Below the pieces are notes generated by a model, which saw only the letters and a program-made list of their open reading frames with translations, did no database searches and was not told the origin of the DNA. A program made the translations under genes and the position numbers. Of a stretch of DNA of 64,000 nucleotides, positions 15,431 through 24,002 are shown one piece after another. Position 1 is the first letter of the stretch; the number at the start of each line of letters is the position of its first letter. This DNA is from an uncultured Hoeflea sp. (GTDB lineage: Bacteria; Pseudomonadota; Alphaproteobacteria; Rhizobiales; Rhizobiaceae): the NCBI RefSeq assembly GCF_947501405.1, contig NZ_CANMVK010000001.1, forward strand, positions 1,798,001-1,862,000, written 5' to 3'.

Positions 15431-17293
15431 TTATGCTGGTCGAGCCAATAGGCCAAAGCGACCTGATTCATCGAGGTGTGTGAACGTTTCGATCTTTGCG
15501 AGCGAGCGGGCCACCACCGGTGGATCCGAATTCTCGAGCACTATGATCTGAACCTCCTCCTTGAGGCTCGCCAAGTGCCTGTAGAAGTATTCCGACAGAC
15601 TGGTTGCTTTGAGCGCGGCCTCGTCTTCGGAAAGATCGCCATGCTTAGACGTCAACGGCTCCCGGTATGTAAGCAACGGCGTGTCCAGCACCAGAAACCC
15701 GGGGTGCGGCAGGTCCTTCTCGATGCAGTAGACGAAGACCGCCACGTTGAAAGCCGCGTGCAAGATTGCCCGGACGCCCTTGCCGTTTGCGGAGCGGCGC
15801 TTTCCGCTGATCGTCACGTCGTTGCTAGAGAGGTCGAACTGGGCCTTGTCGGCATCGGGGAAATGCCAGGCAGTTAACACCTTCTTGATGACTTCGCCGA
15901 ACTCGAACGCCGTAGTCGAAGTCGGCCCAACCGGCATGGCGTCACCATCACGTTTTGTGCTTTCGGCCTCGATCTCCTCCTTGCGGGCAACAAGCTTTGC
16001 GCGACGCTCAAACAACTCGATGACGCGGGAGATCTCTCCGCGCTTTTGAGCGTACTTTTCGTAGCTCACGCGAACCGTCGCCTCATTCGGTCGGGCGTCC
16101 TGAATTTCGCGGTCAAGTCTTTCGATGTCTCGGATGACCTGGGCAAGCGCATTGCGAAGCCCGCCGGTCTCTGCCTCCAGTGAGGCAATCGTTTCAATTA
16201 GCTCGCGCTGCTCCACTTCGATCTTGCCCGCCTCCGCCGCCGCTGCGGCGTGGACCATCGCGATCTCTTCGGAGGCGTGATTGTGGCGTTGTGCATCGGG
16301 CGAGGCACCGCATACCGGGCAGTCCATACCAGCCATCGCAACGAGAACGTAGCCCCCCTCCTCAATAGACTGTAACCTGAGCAGGTCGGACGCGTAGACA
16401 GCGCGTAGCTTGGCGAAACGCTGCAGGGTCAGGTCGAGTTCGCTGGTGTGCTCCTCTACTTCCCTGCGCCTGTCAACTTTGGCTCGCCGCTCGGCAACCA
16501 AATTATCCAGCTCCATCTGGACGTCCTGAAGGCGGGGGAAAAGGCCCCGGGCACTCTGATCTAGACGCTCGAGCTGTTCTTCGACTTCCTTCTGCTCAGG
16601 TACAATGCTGAGTTCGTCGTCGAGCTGAGTGATGAGCTCGTTCACGAACTCGATCTTGGCGGCTTTCGCTGCCTTGCGCTCCGCCTCTTTTGGCACCGTA
16701 ACTGCCGACGCATCGTCTATACCGGTTAATAGCAGCTTGAGCAGGTTTCGTTCGAATATGCGCTCGGCAGGGACTCCTGAAGCATAGACTGGGCTCTTTT
16801 GGGCGATGATGTCCTCTTCAGACACTACCACATAGGGAGAAAGCCGGTAGATCGACAAATTGTTCTTGGCGCCGTATTTGTCCCGAACTATCTTCTTGCC
16901 CGAAAGCCCAATAGCTTCGAGCAGCATGACCGACACGTTGTCGGTTTTCTTGGAATCGTGCTGCGATTTTAGCACCAAGCCGTCCTCTGAGCCGGCGCTC
17001 ACCACCAAACCCTCGTACAATTTGAAGGCTCCACCGCGCGAAGAGCGATATAGCGTCAGGTCGCCTTTGCCCGGTATGGTGAGGCCCAGCCATACCCCAT
17101 CATAATTGGCGATCTCTTCAGTCTCGCGCAGGCTGCTGCTCACGCCGAGCATATAGAGGATAGCCTCGGCCGTGAATGACTTGCCGGTGTTGGAGGCGCC
17201 GTAGATGATGTTGAGGCCGTTGTCGAACTTGAGCTCCGCCGTCTTTGCATCGGATCCCGTGAAGGCGAGGTGACGCAGCCTGATCCCGCTCAT
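15431..17293 (-). CDS. Rad50/SMC-like ATPase of an ABC-three-component defence system
   Basis: The 620-residue protein has an N-terminal Walker A, GASNTGKS (32-39), and a C-terminal ABC half with the Walker B-like FLVLDTP. Between them lie two long coiled-coil arms (residues about 210-310 and 345-440) around a CPVC motif in GMDCPVCGAS, which looks like a Rad50 zinc hook. It starts inside the stop of the middle component (ATGA). In ABC-3C and Lamassu systems such an SMC-like protein is held with the effector and senses foreign DNA ends or replication intermediates. That role is from the families named, not shown here. It is the third gene of the cassette and is convergent with cI. Confidence 0.85.
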   Translation of the reverse strand: MSGIRLRHLAFTGSDAKTAELKFDNGLNIIYGASNTGKSFTAEAILYMLGVSSSLRETEEIANYDGVWLGLTIPGKGDLTLYRSSRGGAFKLYEGLVVSAGSEDGLVLKSQHDSKKTDNVSVMLLEAIGLSGKKIVRDKYGAKNNLSIYRLSPYVVVSEEDIIAQKSPVYASGVPAERIFERNLLKLLLTGIDDASAVTVPKEAERKAAKAAKIEFVNELITQLDDELSIVPEQKEVEEQLERLDQSARGLFPRLQDVQMELDNLVAERRAKVDRRREVEEHTSELDLTLQRFAKLRAVYASDLLRLQSIEEGGYVLVAMAGMDCPVCGASPDAQRHNHASEEIAMVHAAAAAEAGKIEVEQRELIETIASLEAETGGLRNALAQVIRDIERLDREIQDARPNEATVRVSYEKYAQKRGEISRVIELFERRAKLVARKEEIEAESTKRDGDAMPVGPTSTTAFEFGEVIKKVLTAWHFPDADKAQFDLSSNDVTISGKRRSANGKGVRAILHAAFNVAVFVYCIEKDLPHPGFLVLDTPLLTYREPLTSKHGDLSEDEAALKATSLSEYFYRHLASLKEEVQIIVLENSDPPVVARSLAKIETFTHLDESGRFGLLARPA

Positions 17294-17805
17294 CCGAATA
17301 GACCAGATGGCGTTTCGTCAGCGCGGAATTCGGCCGTCCAACGGCCGATGCGGGTATCGACTATCGCACGGATTTCGGCAGTGGTAAGTCCCGCCAAGTG
17401 TTCCGCCATCCATCTGGCGCGGGCCTTGAGTGCGATGGAATAGGGTGCCTGAAGCAACTCTAGATAACTCGGCGCTTCCTGGCTGGCGCAGAATTGAACG
17501 CCTGCCTCAGTGTCGAACACCTCGACAAGATGCACCTGTTGCATCAACCGAAGGCTCTTCTCGACCAACTGCCGCCGGACGAGCAATTCGCCGGCGCGAT
17601 TAGGTAAGTCGGGATGGAGGCTTTCAGGGACGTCTTCACCATCGAGGTCGCCGGTATGGACGACTAAATGATCGAGCCAGGTCATTTCCATCAGGTCATA
17701 GCGGCGCGGGTAGAACGCCTCCAGAACCACTAAGGCGCGAATCCCAGTTTCGAGCGTGCTGTTGAATGGGTGATCACCCGATGACCGGTCCTTTAGCGAT
17801 GCCAC
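17290..17805 (-). CDS. ABC-three-component system middle component
   Basis: About 171 residues from a GTG start at 17805, chosen because AAGGA lies 8 bases upstream; the frame is open to 17838. Conserved features resemble the middle component 2 family: HPFNSTLETGIRALVVLEAF, TWLDHLVVHTGDLDG, PESLHPDLPNR and ELLVRRQLVEKSLRLM. These proteins bridge the effector and the ATPase in ABC-3C modules and correspond in position to LmuC of Lamassu. It overlaps the nuclease gene by 13 bases and the ATPase gene by 4, so all three are translationally coupled. Confidence 0.8.
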   Translation of the reverse strand: MASLKDRSSGDHPFNSTLETGIRALVVLEAFYPRRYDLMEMTWLDHLVVHTGDLDGEDVPESLHPDLPNRAGELLVRRQLVEKSLRLMQQVHLVEVFDTEAGVQFCASQEAPSYLELLQAPYSIALKARARWMAEHLAGLTTAEIRAIVDTRIGRWTAEFRADETPSGLFG

Positions 17806-18794
17806 GGCAAACGTCCTTCGTTGGCGAACTGATGGCAAGTGCCCTGTTTGACTTGCGGGCCGGCATACTTGCCCAGCACCCCGGATGGTTGCAGAATCGC
17901 GGCTTGCTTCATCACCTCGCGCAATCTTGTCAGCCCGTTGGGGTAATCGTCACCATGAGTTTCGGCAGTCCCGTGGTATATTTCGTCCTTGAAAGTAAAC
18001 AGGTAATCCGTCGGCGTCGAGTCTCGATAGTAACGATCGAACGCCATTGAATCGAAGAAGCGGGTCCGCTGATCGCGGAGATGGGGGCCGTACTCAGCGC
18101 TTGCGAGCCCCGCATCTGCGTCGGGGTAAGCACCCGGTCCCCTCTCTTCATAGAGCTTCAGAAGTTGGCTAATGTACTCGGACTCGCTGGGCTGCACTTC
18201 CGCGGGAACCTCGCCCCGCGTAAAAGGGCCAGGGTCTTGACCAAACCATTTGACCAGCACGGGCATGGACGCCGGATCGTTGACCAGTTGGACGGCGTCG
18301 AACCAGAATACTTGAGTGAAGTCGAACGCACGAATATGGGCTTCGATTTCGGGAGACAGCGAGACGGTCTGGTTCTGAACTAGTCGCCTCGCGATATCCT
18401 TATCCCAGCGATCGAGGAAGGCTTGGCGGAACCGCTCCGGATGTGCGATAAGTTGTTGCACGTTGCGAGCGACGCCCATCGGTGTCACAAAATAGTAGCG
18501 GCGCGGTAAGGAAAAGGCGCCCGCCGCCGAGTGCATGAAGATCTTGCCTAGCTCGACGAAAGCGGAGGTCTCGGCCAACAGGACGCTCAGCTGCTTGCAC
18601 TGGTAGTTGTCCCACGGGCCTTCCATCCGCTGGACAGTGACATAGCCGGTGACATCACGCCCCATATCGCCCGTACCCCGCCACAGCTCGTGGCCTCGGT
18701 AGTCCTTGTAACGCTGGCTGAGCCAGTCGTTGACAAACTCCTCGAGCTGATCGGCCGGCAAGGCACGAATCTGGATGGCATGGTTGAGACGCAC
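17793..18794 (-). CDS. PD-(D/E)XK-like nuclease effector of ABC-three-component system
   Basis: The 333-residue protein begins with a restriction-endonuclease-like fold: an N-terminal helix with LEEFVNDWL, then GTGDMGRDVTGYV (Asp47) and NYQCKQL (Gln65-x-Lys67). This gives a D...QxK active site like the Mrr-type and Cap4-type nucleases. The C-terminal 200 residues hold no second catalytic motif and match the role of the CTD that binds the partner proteins. The start is GTG with AGGGG 6 bases upstream. It is the first gene of the cassette. Abortive DNA degradation on activation is the expected action, by analogy with Lamassu LmuA. Confidence 0.8.
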   Translation of the reverse strand: MRLNHAIQIRALPADQLEEFVNDWLSQRYKDYRGHELWRGTGDMGRDVTGYVTVQRMEGPWDNYQCKQLSVLLAETSAFVELGKIFMHSAAGAFSLPRRYYFVTPMGVARNVQQLIAHPERFRQAFLDRWDKDIARRLVQNQTVSLSPEIEAHIRAFDFTQVFWFDAVQLVNDPASMPVLVKWFGQDPGPFTRGEVPAEVQPSESEYISQLLKLYEERGPGAYPDADAGLASAEYGPHLRDQRTRFFDSMAFDRYYRDSTPTDYLFTFKDEIYHGTAETHGDDYPNGLTRLREVMKQAAILQPSGVLGKYAGPQVKQGTCHQFANEGRLPWHR

Positions 18795-19347
18795 TGTGAT
18801 CCCCTATTGGTTGTGGTCTAAAATCATGCCCGCAACCCGGTCGATTGGCAAGCCGCTCCGGCTAGTCGAGCGTCCAGCCTTGATGTCAAGGCGGCCAATA
18901 ACATGTCTTGGGTAACAAGTCCGACACCGCTGGTGATACACAGGAGAACAAGCTCCGAATTGAAGCAGCAATCCGCCACACGAGCACGGAGGGCCATGGC
19001 CCGCTAATCGCTCTGATTGAAAAGCGGTCATTGAAGAAGGGGGCTTAAATGTCGGCTTGCGCCGAATGTGTCGGAGCGACGATCCACCCCGCAAGTCTCG
19101 AAGGCATCATGCGCTTCAATGGGCTCGAAAGACGGCTTCGTGCCGAGCCTTCATCTCAGGCTCCCAGTAGAAAAGCTCGCTTATTATGCGTTAGCTTGCC
19201 CCACCGACTTATGGCAATTGCCACGCCGGCAATGCCAAAGCCATGATCTCTGGTTATGATTTCGCCTCCGTAGCATTCTGCATGCCCTACTCTTGGCCTG
19301 CGGATTGTTTAGCTTGGTCACGAATCTCTTCAATCGCTGAATAAATT
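18795..19347. other. Non-coding stretch between defence cassette and excision operon
   Basis: About 550 bases hold no reading frame with a credible start or protein-like composition. Short frames at 19049-19246 and 18804-19094 look like chance. The GC content is a little lower than in flanking genes. It must contain the promoter of the minus-strand defence cassette at its left end and leads into the palindromic operators at 19348. Confidence 0.5.
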
Positions 19348-19388
19348 CGTACAAAACGTACTTGATTATATTTCGTACATTTTGTACG
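19348..19388. promoter_or_regulatory. Operator pair before the excision/integration operon
   Basis: CGTAC-AAAAC-GTACT at 19348-19362 (one mismatch) and the perfect CGTAC-ATTTT-GTACG at 19374-19388 share the half-sites of the cro/cI operators at 14574. They lie 26 bp apart start to start and 74 bases upstream of the first gene of the rightward operon. They suggest direct repression of excision and integrase genes by CI. Confidence 0.7.
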
Positions 19389-19461
19389 CTTCTGATATTC
19401 ACCTCCCACGCTTGGCACGGACCGGGCGGATTTTTCGTCCCGGTGTTTTTGGAGATCCCCT

Positions 19462-19695
19462 ATGGCCAGCTACCAACGCCCTCCCGCATTTTCGCCACCC
19501 AGCCGCGCGGCCAAAAACACACAAGCGCCCCGCCTCGGCTTCGCCCCACCCGCACGCGAGCCCAGCCCCGCCGCTCTACCCGCACTGCTGGCCCTTGCCC
19601 TGGGCTTTGCCATCGCGCTGGCGCTCTACGCGGCACTCAACGCCGCCACCCACACGGGCGTTCATCTGCCGTCAGCCGCGGAGCTTTCCAAATGA
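19462..19695 (+). CDS. Small single-TM phage protein
   Basis: The 77-residue product has a Pro/Ala-rich N-terminus and one transmembrane helix (LPALLALALGFAIALALYAAL, about residues 39-59). GGAG lies 7 bases before the ATG, and the stop overlaps the next start (ATGA). It is the first gene of the rightward operon controlled by the operators at 19348-19388. The function is unknown; its size and membrane location would fit a regulator of lysis or a membrane anchor. Confidence 0.65.
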   Translation: MASYQRPPAFSPPSRAAKNTQAPRLGFAPPAREPSPAALPALLALALGFAIALALYAALNAATHTGVHLPSAAELSK

Positions 19696-20333
19696 ACGCG
19701 CACCAGGCCGGGCAAAACACCATTCCCACCATCTCCGGCAAGACCCTGCTCTTGAGTGCTGCCGGGCTGGGCGGCGAGATCGACCTCTATGGCGATGTGG
19801 CCGAAGCGCTGGCGCGGCTCTGCCGCTTTGCCGGGCATGTGCCTGGCGGGGTCTACAGCGTGGCGCAGCACTCGGTGCTGATGTGCGATGCCGCCCAGCA
19901 GGAAACCGGCGATGCGCATCTGGCCGCCATCTGCCTGCTGCATGATGCCCGCGAATATGTGATTGGCGACACCACCACCCCGGCGCAGCGCTTTTTAGCC
20001 GATATCGCCGCTTGCGCCGGGCATGACCCCGAAGCCATCCGCTTTGCTTTCGCCGAAGCCGGTGCGCAGCTCGACCGGTTGATCTTCAAGGCTGCCCGCA
20101 CTCCCTTTCCCTCCCGCCAGATCCTTGCCCGCGTGAAGGATTATGACACCCGCATGCTGGCCACCGAAAGGGCGCATCTGCTGGTGCCCACCAGCCTCGC
20201 CTGGGGCGCGGCCGTGGAAAGTGCGCGGCCGATCAGAACCCGCGGCCGCATCAAGATCTGGCCCACCGCCAGCGCCGCCGATGAGTTTCGCGACCGGCTG
20301 TCCACCTACTGCCCGGGCGCGATGCGCTATTGA
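19692..20333 (+). CDS. HD-domain phosphohydrolase (YfbR-like)
   Basis: The 213-residue protein carries the HD-domain metal ligands: HSVLMCD in the first helix pair, then LLHDAREYVIGD with the His-Asp pair. This is the pattern of HD hydrolases of the YfbR/5'-nucleotidase kind found in many alphaproteobacterial prophages. It may adjust nucleotide pools during phage growth. The start overlaps the preceding stop (ATGA). The long upstream extension of this frame covers the operators and is not translated. Confidence 0.8.
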   Translation: MNAHQAGQNTIPTISGKTLLLSAAGLGGEIDLYGDVAEALARLCRFAGHVPGGVYSVAQHSVLMCDAAQQETGDAHLAAICLLHDAREYVIGDTTTPAQRFLADIAACAGHDPEAIRFAFAEAGAQLDRLIFKAARTPFPSRQILARVKDYDTRMLATERAHLLVPTSLAWGAAVESARPIRTRGRIKIWPTASAADEFRDRLSTYCPGAMRY

Positions 20334-20346
20334 GGAGCTCGAACCG

Positions 20347-20619
20347 ATGAAGCTCGCAGACATCGAAAAAGCACGAATTGAAGCGGACCGGCTCAAGCAG
20401 GCCGAGGCCCTGCTGGCGCTGATCGACCAGGGGCCGATGCGGCTCACCGTCGGCACCGGCGCCAACCAGGCCGAGATTGTCCTCACCGCGCATGGCGAGA
20501 GCCTGCTCAAGCGGCTGGCCGGAGAAACACTTGAGGCCATGCGCGCGAACGCCTGTGAACAGCTCGGCGCGCTCGGCGTGGAGCCTGGGGCGAGGCAAGA
20601 CCCGGTGCCGCCAAGATGA
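20347..20619 (+). CDS. Small phage protein of unknown function
   Basis: A 90-residue product with an N-terminal helix (MKLADIEKARIEADRLKQAE), a beta-rich middle (RLTVGTGANQAEIVLTAHG) and a second helix. GGAG lies 9 bases before the ATG, and the stop overlaps the excisionase start (ATGA). The family is unknown to me. Its place between the HD hydrolase and the excisionase in one operon suggests an early or excision-related role. Confidence 0.65.
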   Translation: MKLADIEKARIEADRLKQAEALLALIDQGPMRLTVGTGANQAEIVLTAHGESLLKRLAGETLEAMRANACEQLGALGVEPGARQDPVPPR

Positions 20620-20975
20620 CCCCGCTCTTGACACCGGCAGACGCCGCCGCCTTTCTTTCCATATCGGTCGACACGCTGAGCGCGATCGTTGCCCGCGGGG
20701 ATCTCGCCTATGTCGAAATTGGCGCCGGCTGCAAGCGGCCGCGCCGGCGGTTCGATCCGGCAGACCTTGAGGCCTATGTGGGAGCGCGCAAATGTCGATC
20801 TGGAAACGCCCGGGACAAGACACATGGTCCTATGACTTCACAGTCCGCGGTCACCGACATTCAGGAAATACTGGCTGCACGTCGCGCCGCGAAGCGGAGC
20901 GCACCGAAACCCGGCTCAAGGACCAGGCGCGCGCCCGGGCCCGGGAACGGGCCGGACGGCCGGCACAAGGGCTGA
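20616..20975 (+). CDS. Excisionase-like MerR-type HTH protein
   Basis: The first 60 residues form an AlpA/Xis-type HTH: LTPADAAAFLSISVDTLSAIVARGDL followed by a basic wing (CKRPRRRFDPADLEAYV). It starts at an ATGA overlap and precedes the integrase, the standard place for a recombination directionality factor. The frame continues 184 bases into the integrase gene. That tail (residues 60-119) is Arg/Pro/Gly-rich and may simply be the out-of-frame reading of the integrase start, so the functional part is probably the N-terminal half. Confidence 0.75.
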   Translation: MTPLLTPADAAAFLSISVDTLSAIVARGDLAYVEIGAGCKRPRRRFDPADLEAYVGARKCRSGNARDKTHGPMTSQSAVTDIQEILAARRAAKRSAPKPGSRTRRAPGPGNGPDGRHKG

Positions 20976-21877
20976 CCATTGGGGCCGCGTTCTCGCGCTA
21001 CTGGCTCGAGGTTGGCACCCACCACGTCAATTCCGATTCAACGCTCACAGACCTTGCCTGGCTCGAGCGCCATTTTGGCAAGACCCGCCTGCTGGCCTCG
21101 CTCACCAATCAGGATGTTGCGGCCATGGTGGCCAGGCGCCGCAGCGAAAACGTGGCGCCGGCCACCGTCAACCGCACGGCCACCGCCCGGCTGCGCGCTG
21201 TCATCACCCGCGCCCGCGATGTGTGGGATGAGCCCGTACCGCGCATCACCTGGAAGAGCCACATGTTGCGCGAACCGCAAGAGGTGATCCGCGAACTCTT
21301 GGCCGAGGAGGAGGCAGCGCTGTTTTCTGCGCTCGCGTCTGGCTATCGCGAGCTGGCGCGGTTCTCCATGCTGTCGGGCTGCCGCATGGCCGAGTGCCTG
21401 GATCTTGAATGGCGCCACATCGACTGGCACAGCGAGTATATCGTCATCACCGGCAAGGGCGAAAAGACCAGGCATGTGCCATTGTCATCGGCACTGCGCG
21501 CCCTGCTCTGGCCCCTGCCCCGCGCCAACGCCCGGGTGTTCACGCACCAGATACGCCGCGGATCCGCCAACCACCGGCGCGGCGACATTGCGCCGGTCGA
21601 GGAAGAAGCACTCAACAGCCACTTCGCAAGGGTCTGCAAAAAGGCGGGCGTGGTTAAGTTTCGGTTTCACGATTTGAGGCACACATTTGCCACGCGCTTC
21701 CTGCGCGCCACCGGCGACATGCGGGCCCTGCAGCTGATCCTGGGTCACGCGAGCATCGAAACCACCATGCGCTACGCCCACGTAACCGCCGCCGACGCCA
21801 AGCGGCGGATGGATGCGATGCCGGTTCATGCGGAATCTGACAGCCCGCTCACGGAAAGCCTGAAACAAGGTCGCTGA
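20792..21877 (+). CDS. int: Phage tyrosine recombinase (integrase)
   Basis: The 361-residue enzyme has an N-terminal arm-binding region (MSIWKRPGQDTWSYDF), a SAM-like core-binding domain (residues about 60-150) and a complete catalytic domain. The catalytic residues are Arg198 in GCRMAE, a Lys in GKGEK, His293 and Arg296 in FHDLRHTF, His319 in LGHAS and the nucleophile Tyr328 in MRYAH. It integrates and, with the excisionase, excises the prophage. It is the last gene of the operator-controlled rightward operon, and its 3' end faces the presumed right attachment site. Confidence 0.95.
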   Translation: MSIWKRPGQDTWSYDFTVRGHRHSGNTGCTSRREAERTETRLKDQARARARERAGRPAQGLTIGAAFSRYWLEVGTHHVNSDSTLTDLAWLERHFGKTRLLASLTNQDVAAMVARRRSENVAPATVNRTATARLRAVITRARDVWDEPVPRITWKSHMLREPQEVIRELLAEEEAALFSALASGYRELARFSMLSGCRMAECLDLEWRHIDWHSEYIVITGKGEKTRHVPLSSALRALLWPLPRANARVFTHQIRRGSANHRRGDIAPVEEEALNSHFARVCKKAGVVKFRFHDLRHTFATRFLRATGDMRALQLILGHASIETTMRYAHVTAADAKRRMDAMPVHAESDSPLTESLKQGR

Positions 21878-21947
21878 CAGCTTCAGCGCAATGTCGATGC
21901 CGTCTTGCCTCAGATGTCGCCTGCAGCAGTGGTTTCGCGCAATAATC

Positions 21948-21968
21948 CCGACTTTGGGGTCATTTTTT
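21948..21968 (+). terminator. Weak terminator after the integrase
   Basis: A short hairpin (ATCCC pairing with GGGGT around a six-base loop) is followed by CATTTTTT. It lies about 70 bases after the integrase stop. The stem is short, so the call is tentative. Confidence 0.4.
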
Positions 21969-22056
21969 GAGGCCGGTTCATAAGGAATCGCCCTTCTAAG
22001 TGCAAGCACGCACTCCATTGCCTTCACACAGAGGGGAAATTGATCTGCGCGGAACC

Positions 22057-23511
22057 TTAGATGATGTCGTACTCGCGAGCGAGCGCCTCGAAACGAGAAA
22101 CACTCAACTGATAGCCAGAATCCAAGAGCCGCCGGATTGTCAGTTCCACCCTCAGATGACAATGAAAGGCGGCCGTCGCCAAAGGCTCGGCCCGAATATA
22201 CGCAGCCATCATCACCTCGGGCATCTTGTCTACTAGGGCGGAAGAAAAATAGCCTCCCTTGGCATACTTGAGAAGGCCCTGAATCATAAGACCGGTTTGC
22301 TTGAGATTGGGATCTTCGCTGCTGATCAGCGCAGCCAGCTTGTTCAGGTTGACGGAACCTTTGTAATTTGTGCACATCGCAGTCAGTGACTGATTTGTGC
22401 ACCCGCACTCGGTCCACCTTTCAGTGAGCGTTCCGCCCCAGCATTTACTGTGAAAATCGTCCTTGTCCCACCATTGGGCCTTGAACTCTTGCTTCCTGCC
22501 CTGACAAAACTTCGGACCATCCAAGGGGGTCATGAATCCACAACCCCAATCATATTCTTGATACAAACGGCTCCATTGAACAGGCGTTGCTGCGGCGCAT
22601 GCGGAACCGCACACCATTTCCACTTGCGTCTTGCTGTACTCATGAGTGCCACAGGCAGCCATCCGCTGAGTACCGTAGAGAGCGGTAACCGGACCGCCAT
22701 AGAGTCGCCGTATGCCTTCGAGGTCCAACGCTGTAATCTGGGCTCCGCCTACCCTGACCAAACCACATGGAGCCGGGGATATTGTCCAGGTCGACTCGGT
22801 CGCTTTGTCGCTGGAATCGCACGGTGATTTTGTCGTGAAGCTACAATTGTCATAATGCATGATGGAATTGTAATCGTATTCGCTGAGCGCGGTAGCTCCG
22901 TCATGCACGTTAAAGTTATGCTCGGCATTCGGACGTATGTTTCCGTAGTTTATAATGACGTAAAGATGCCTGTCAGGGCGCGCCTGCTCGTGGATCAGAC
23001 CCAATGCATGGCCAATCTCATGCTGAAGAACGCTCGGAATCGTCCAATGTCCGTTGGCGATCTCGATATCCTGCATGCCGTCTCTCATGCCAACTGCAGA
23101 GCAACTTGCGTCGGCAGTGCCTCCACAACCCTCACCATTGTGGGTAAGAACTCTGACGTAATTGGGCTGGTCGACCCGCTCCACGCACCGCAAGGCTGTT
23201 CCGTTTGTCCAGGCAGCGCAGGCATCGCGAAAAGCCTGTTGCTGAGTTCCGGTCTGGCCATCAAATTCAAAGACGAACTCTCCTCGCGACCATGGTCTCC
23301 CACCCGCCGCGCCGAGCGCGCCGACTTTGTCGGGGTATAGGATCAAATCACCTGAGTAGACCTTCTGTCCATCCAGGGACTTCGGGAGTTGTGCCAGTTC
23401 CTCTGGCGTAAGAATCGTCTCCAGATCTGGCCCATTTGACGCTGCGAACGCACTCGCCACAGCCGCACAAAAGAGCGCTGCAACGATAATCGGCAACTTC
23501 CACGGCCTCAA
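22057..23511 (-). CDS. Secreted astacin-like metalloprotease (M12A)
   Basis: The 484-residue protein begins with a signal peptide cut near AFAA-S (residue 24). The protease domain carries the full astacin zinc motif HEIGHALGLIHE (His164, His168, His174) followed by RPDR, and the Met-turn SIMHYD near residue 220. Cys-rich and helical regions follow with no recognised domain. It is the second gene of a pair with a lipoprotein (4-bp overlap). It lies just outside the integrase, so it could be prophage cargo beyond the att site, or part of another island. Substrate is unknown; family members cut extracellular or surface proteins. Confidence 0.9.
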   Translation of the reverse strand: MRPWKLPIIVAALFCAAVASAFAASNGPDLETILTPEELAQLPKSLDGQKVYSGDLILYPDKVGALGAAGGRPWSRGEFVFEFDGQTGTQQQAFRDACAAWTNGTALRCVERVDQPNYVRVLTHNGEGCGGTADASCSAVGMRDGMQDIEIANGHWTIPSVLQHEIGHALGLIHEQARPDRHLYVIINYGNIRPNAEHNFNVHDGATALSEYDYNSIMHYDNCSFTTKSPCDSSDKATESTWTISPAPCGLVRVGGAQITALDLEGIRRLYGGPVTALYGTQRMAACGTHEYSKTQVEMVCGSACAAATPVQWSRLYQEYDWGCGFMTPLDGPKFCQGRKQEFKAQWWDKDDFHSKCWGGTLTERWTECGCTNQSLTAMCTNYKGSVNLNKLAALISSEDPNLKQTGLMIQGLLKYAKGGYFSSALVDKMPEVMMAAYIRAEPLATAAFHCHLRVELTIRRLLDSGYQLSVSRFEALAREYDII

Positions 23512-23906
23512 AGCCGGTCTCCGCGAGCAGAGATGTGATTTGGTTCCGGACAGGATGCGAGCGCGAGCCCAGCAAACGTCGACTTGGACACGCGTTTCTC
23601 GTCGCGCTCCTTCACCGTGTGGTTAAATTTGTTCTTAGCGCAATCCGGGCAATCATCTTCGATGTTCAACCCGACGCCAACCCCGACACCGAGACCAAGG
23701 CCCATGCCGTGGCCGGCTCCAACGGAGACATTTTCTATTCTGCAACCGTTCTCCTCCGCCCGACTTATAGATCCCTGTAGATCCGCGGCAGTCATCTCTA
23801 GCGAGCTTGACGGCCCTGAATACAATATGTGAGAGTAGCTTGTACATCCGGCCAAGGTCGCCAGACCAACAAGAACGGAGATTTTTGCGTACGCCGGAAT
23901 TTTCAT
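23508..23906 (-). CDS. Small Gly-rich lipoprotein
   Basis: The 132-residue product has a lipoprotein signal with lipobox LAGC (Cys21). The mature part holds a Gly-Val-rich run (HGMGLGLGVGVGVGLNIEDD), which could be membrane-embedded, and then a CPDC motif and a basic C-terminus. It overlaps the metalloprotease start by 4 bases, so it is made with the protease and may be its chaperone, anchor or substrate. No named family is recognised. Confidence 0.7.
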   Translation of the reverse strand: MKIPAYAKISVLVGLATLAGCTSYSHILYSGPSSSLEMTAADLQGSISRAEENGCRIENVSVGAGHGMGLGLGVGVGVGLNIEDDCPDCAKNKFNHTVKERDEKRVSKSTFAGLALASCPEPNHISARGDRL

Positions 23907-24002
23907 CTCTACTCCTCCTACACATGCTCGCCTCAGATCTCACTATATTTCATTATTTGAGCAAGTAAATAAATGAATTCACTTCACTCGGAAAAGCTGA
24001 AT

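Larger units (their letters stand above)
1..21970. mobile_element. Temperate prophage, right part (left end outside window)
   Basis: Phage packaging, replication, lysogeny-control and excision/integration genes form a nearly continuous block. The structural genes run leftward out of the window and the tyrosine integrase is the last phage gene on the right, pointing at the boundary, as is usual next to attP. Most phage genes are on the minus strand. The plus-strand genes are either the repressor and excision operon or accessory cargo. The right edge is uncertain: it may lie just after the integrase (about 21.9 kb) or as far as the truncated tRNA-Pro near 24.96 kb. No duplicated att core could be found because the left end is missing. 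Confidence 0.9.
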
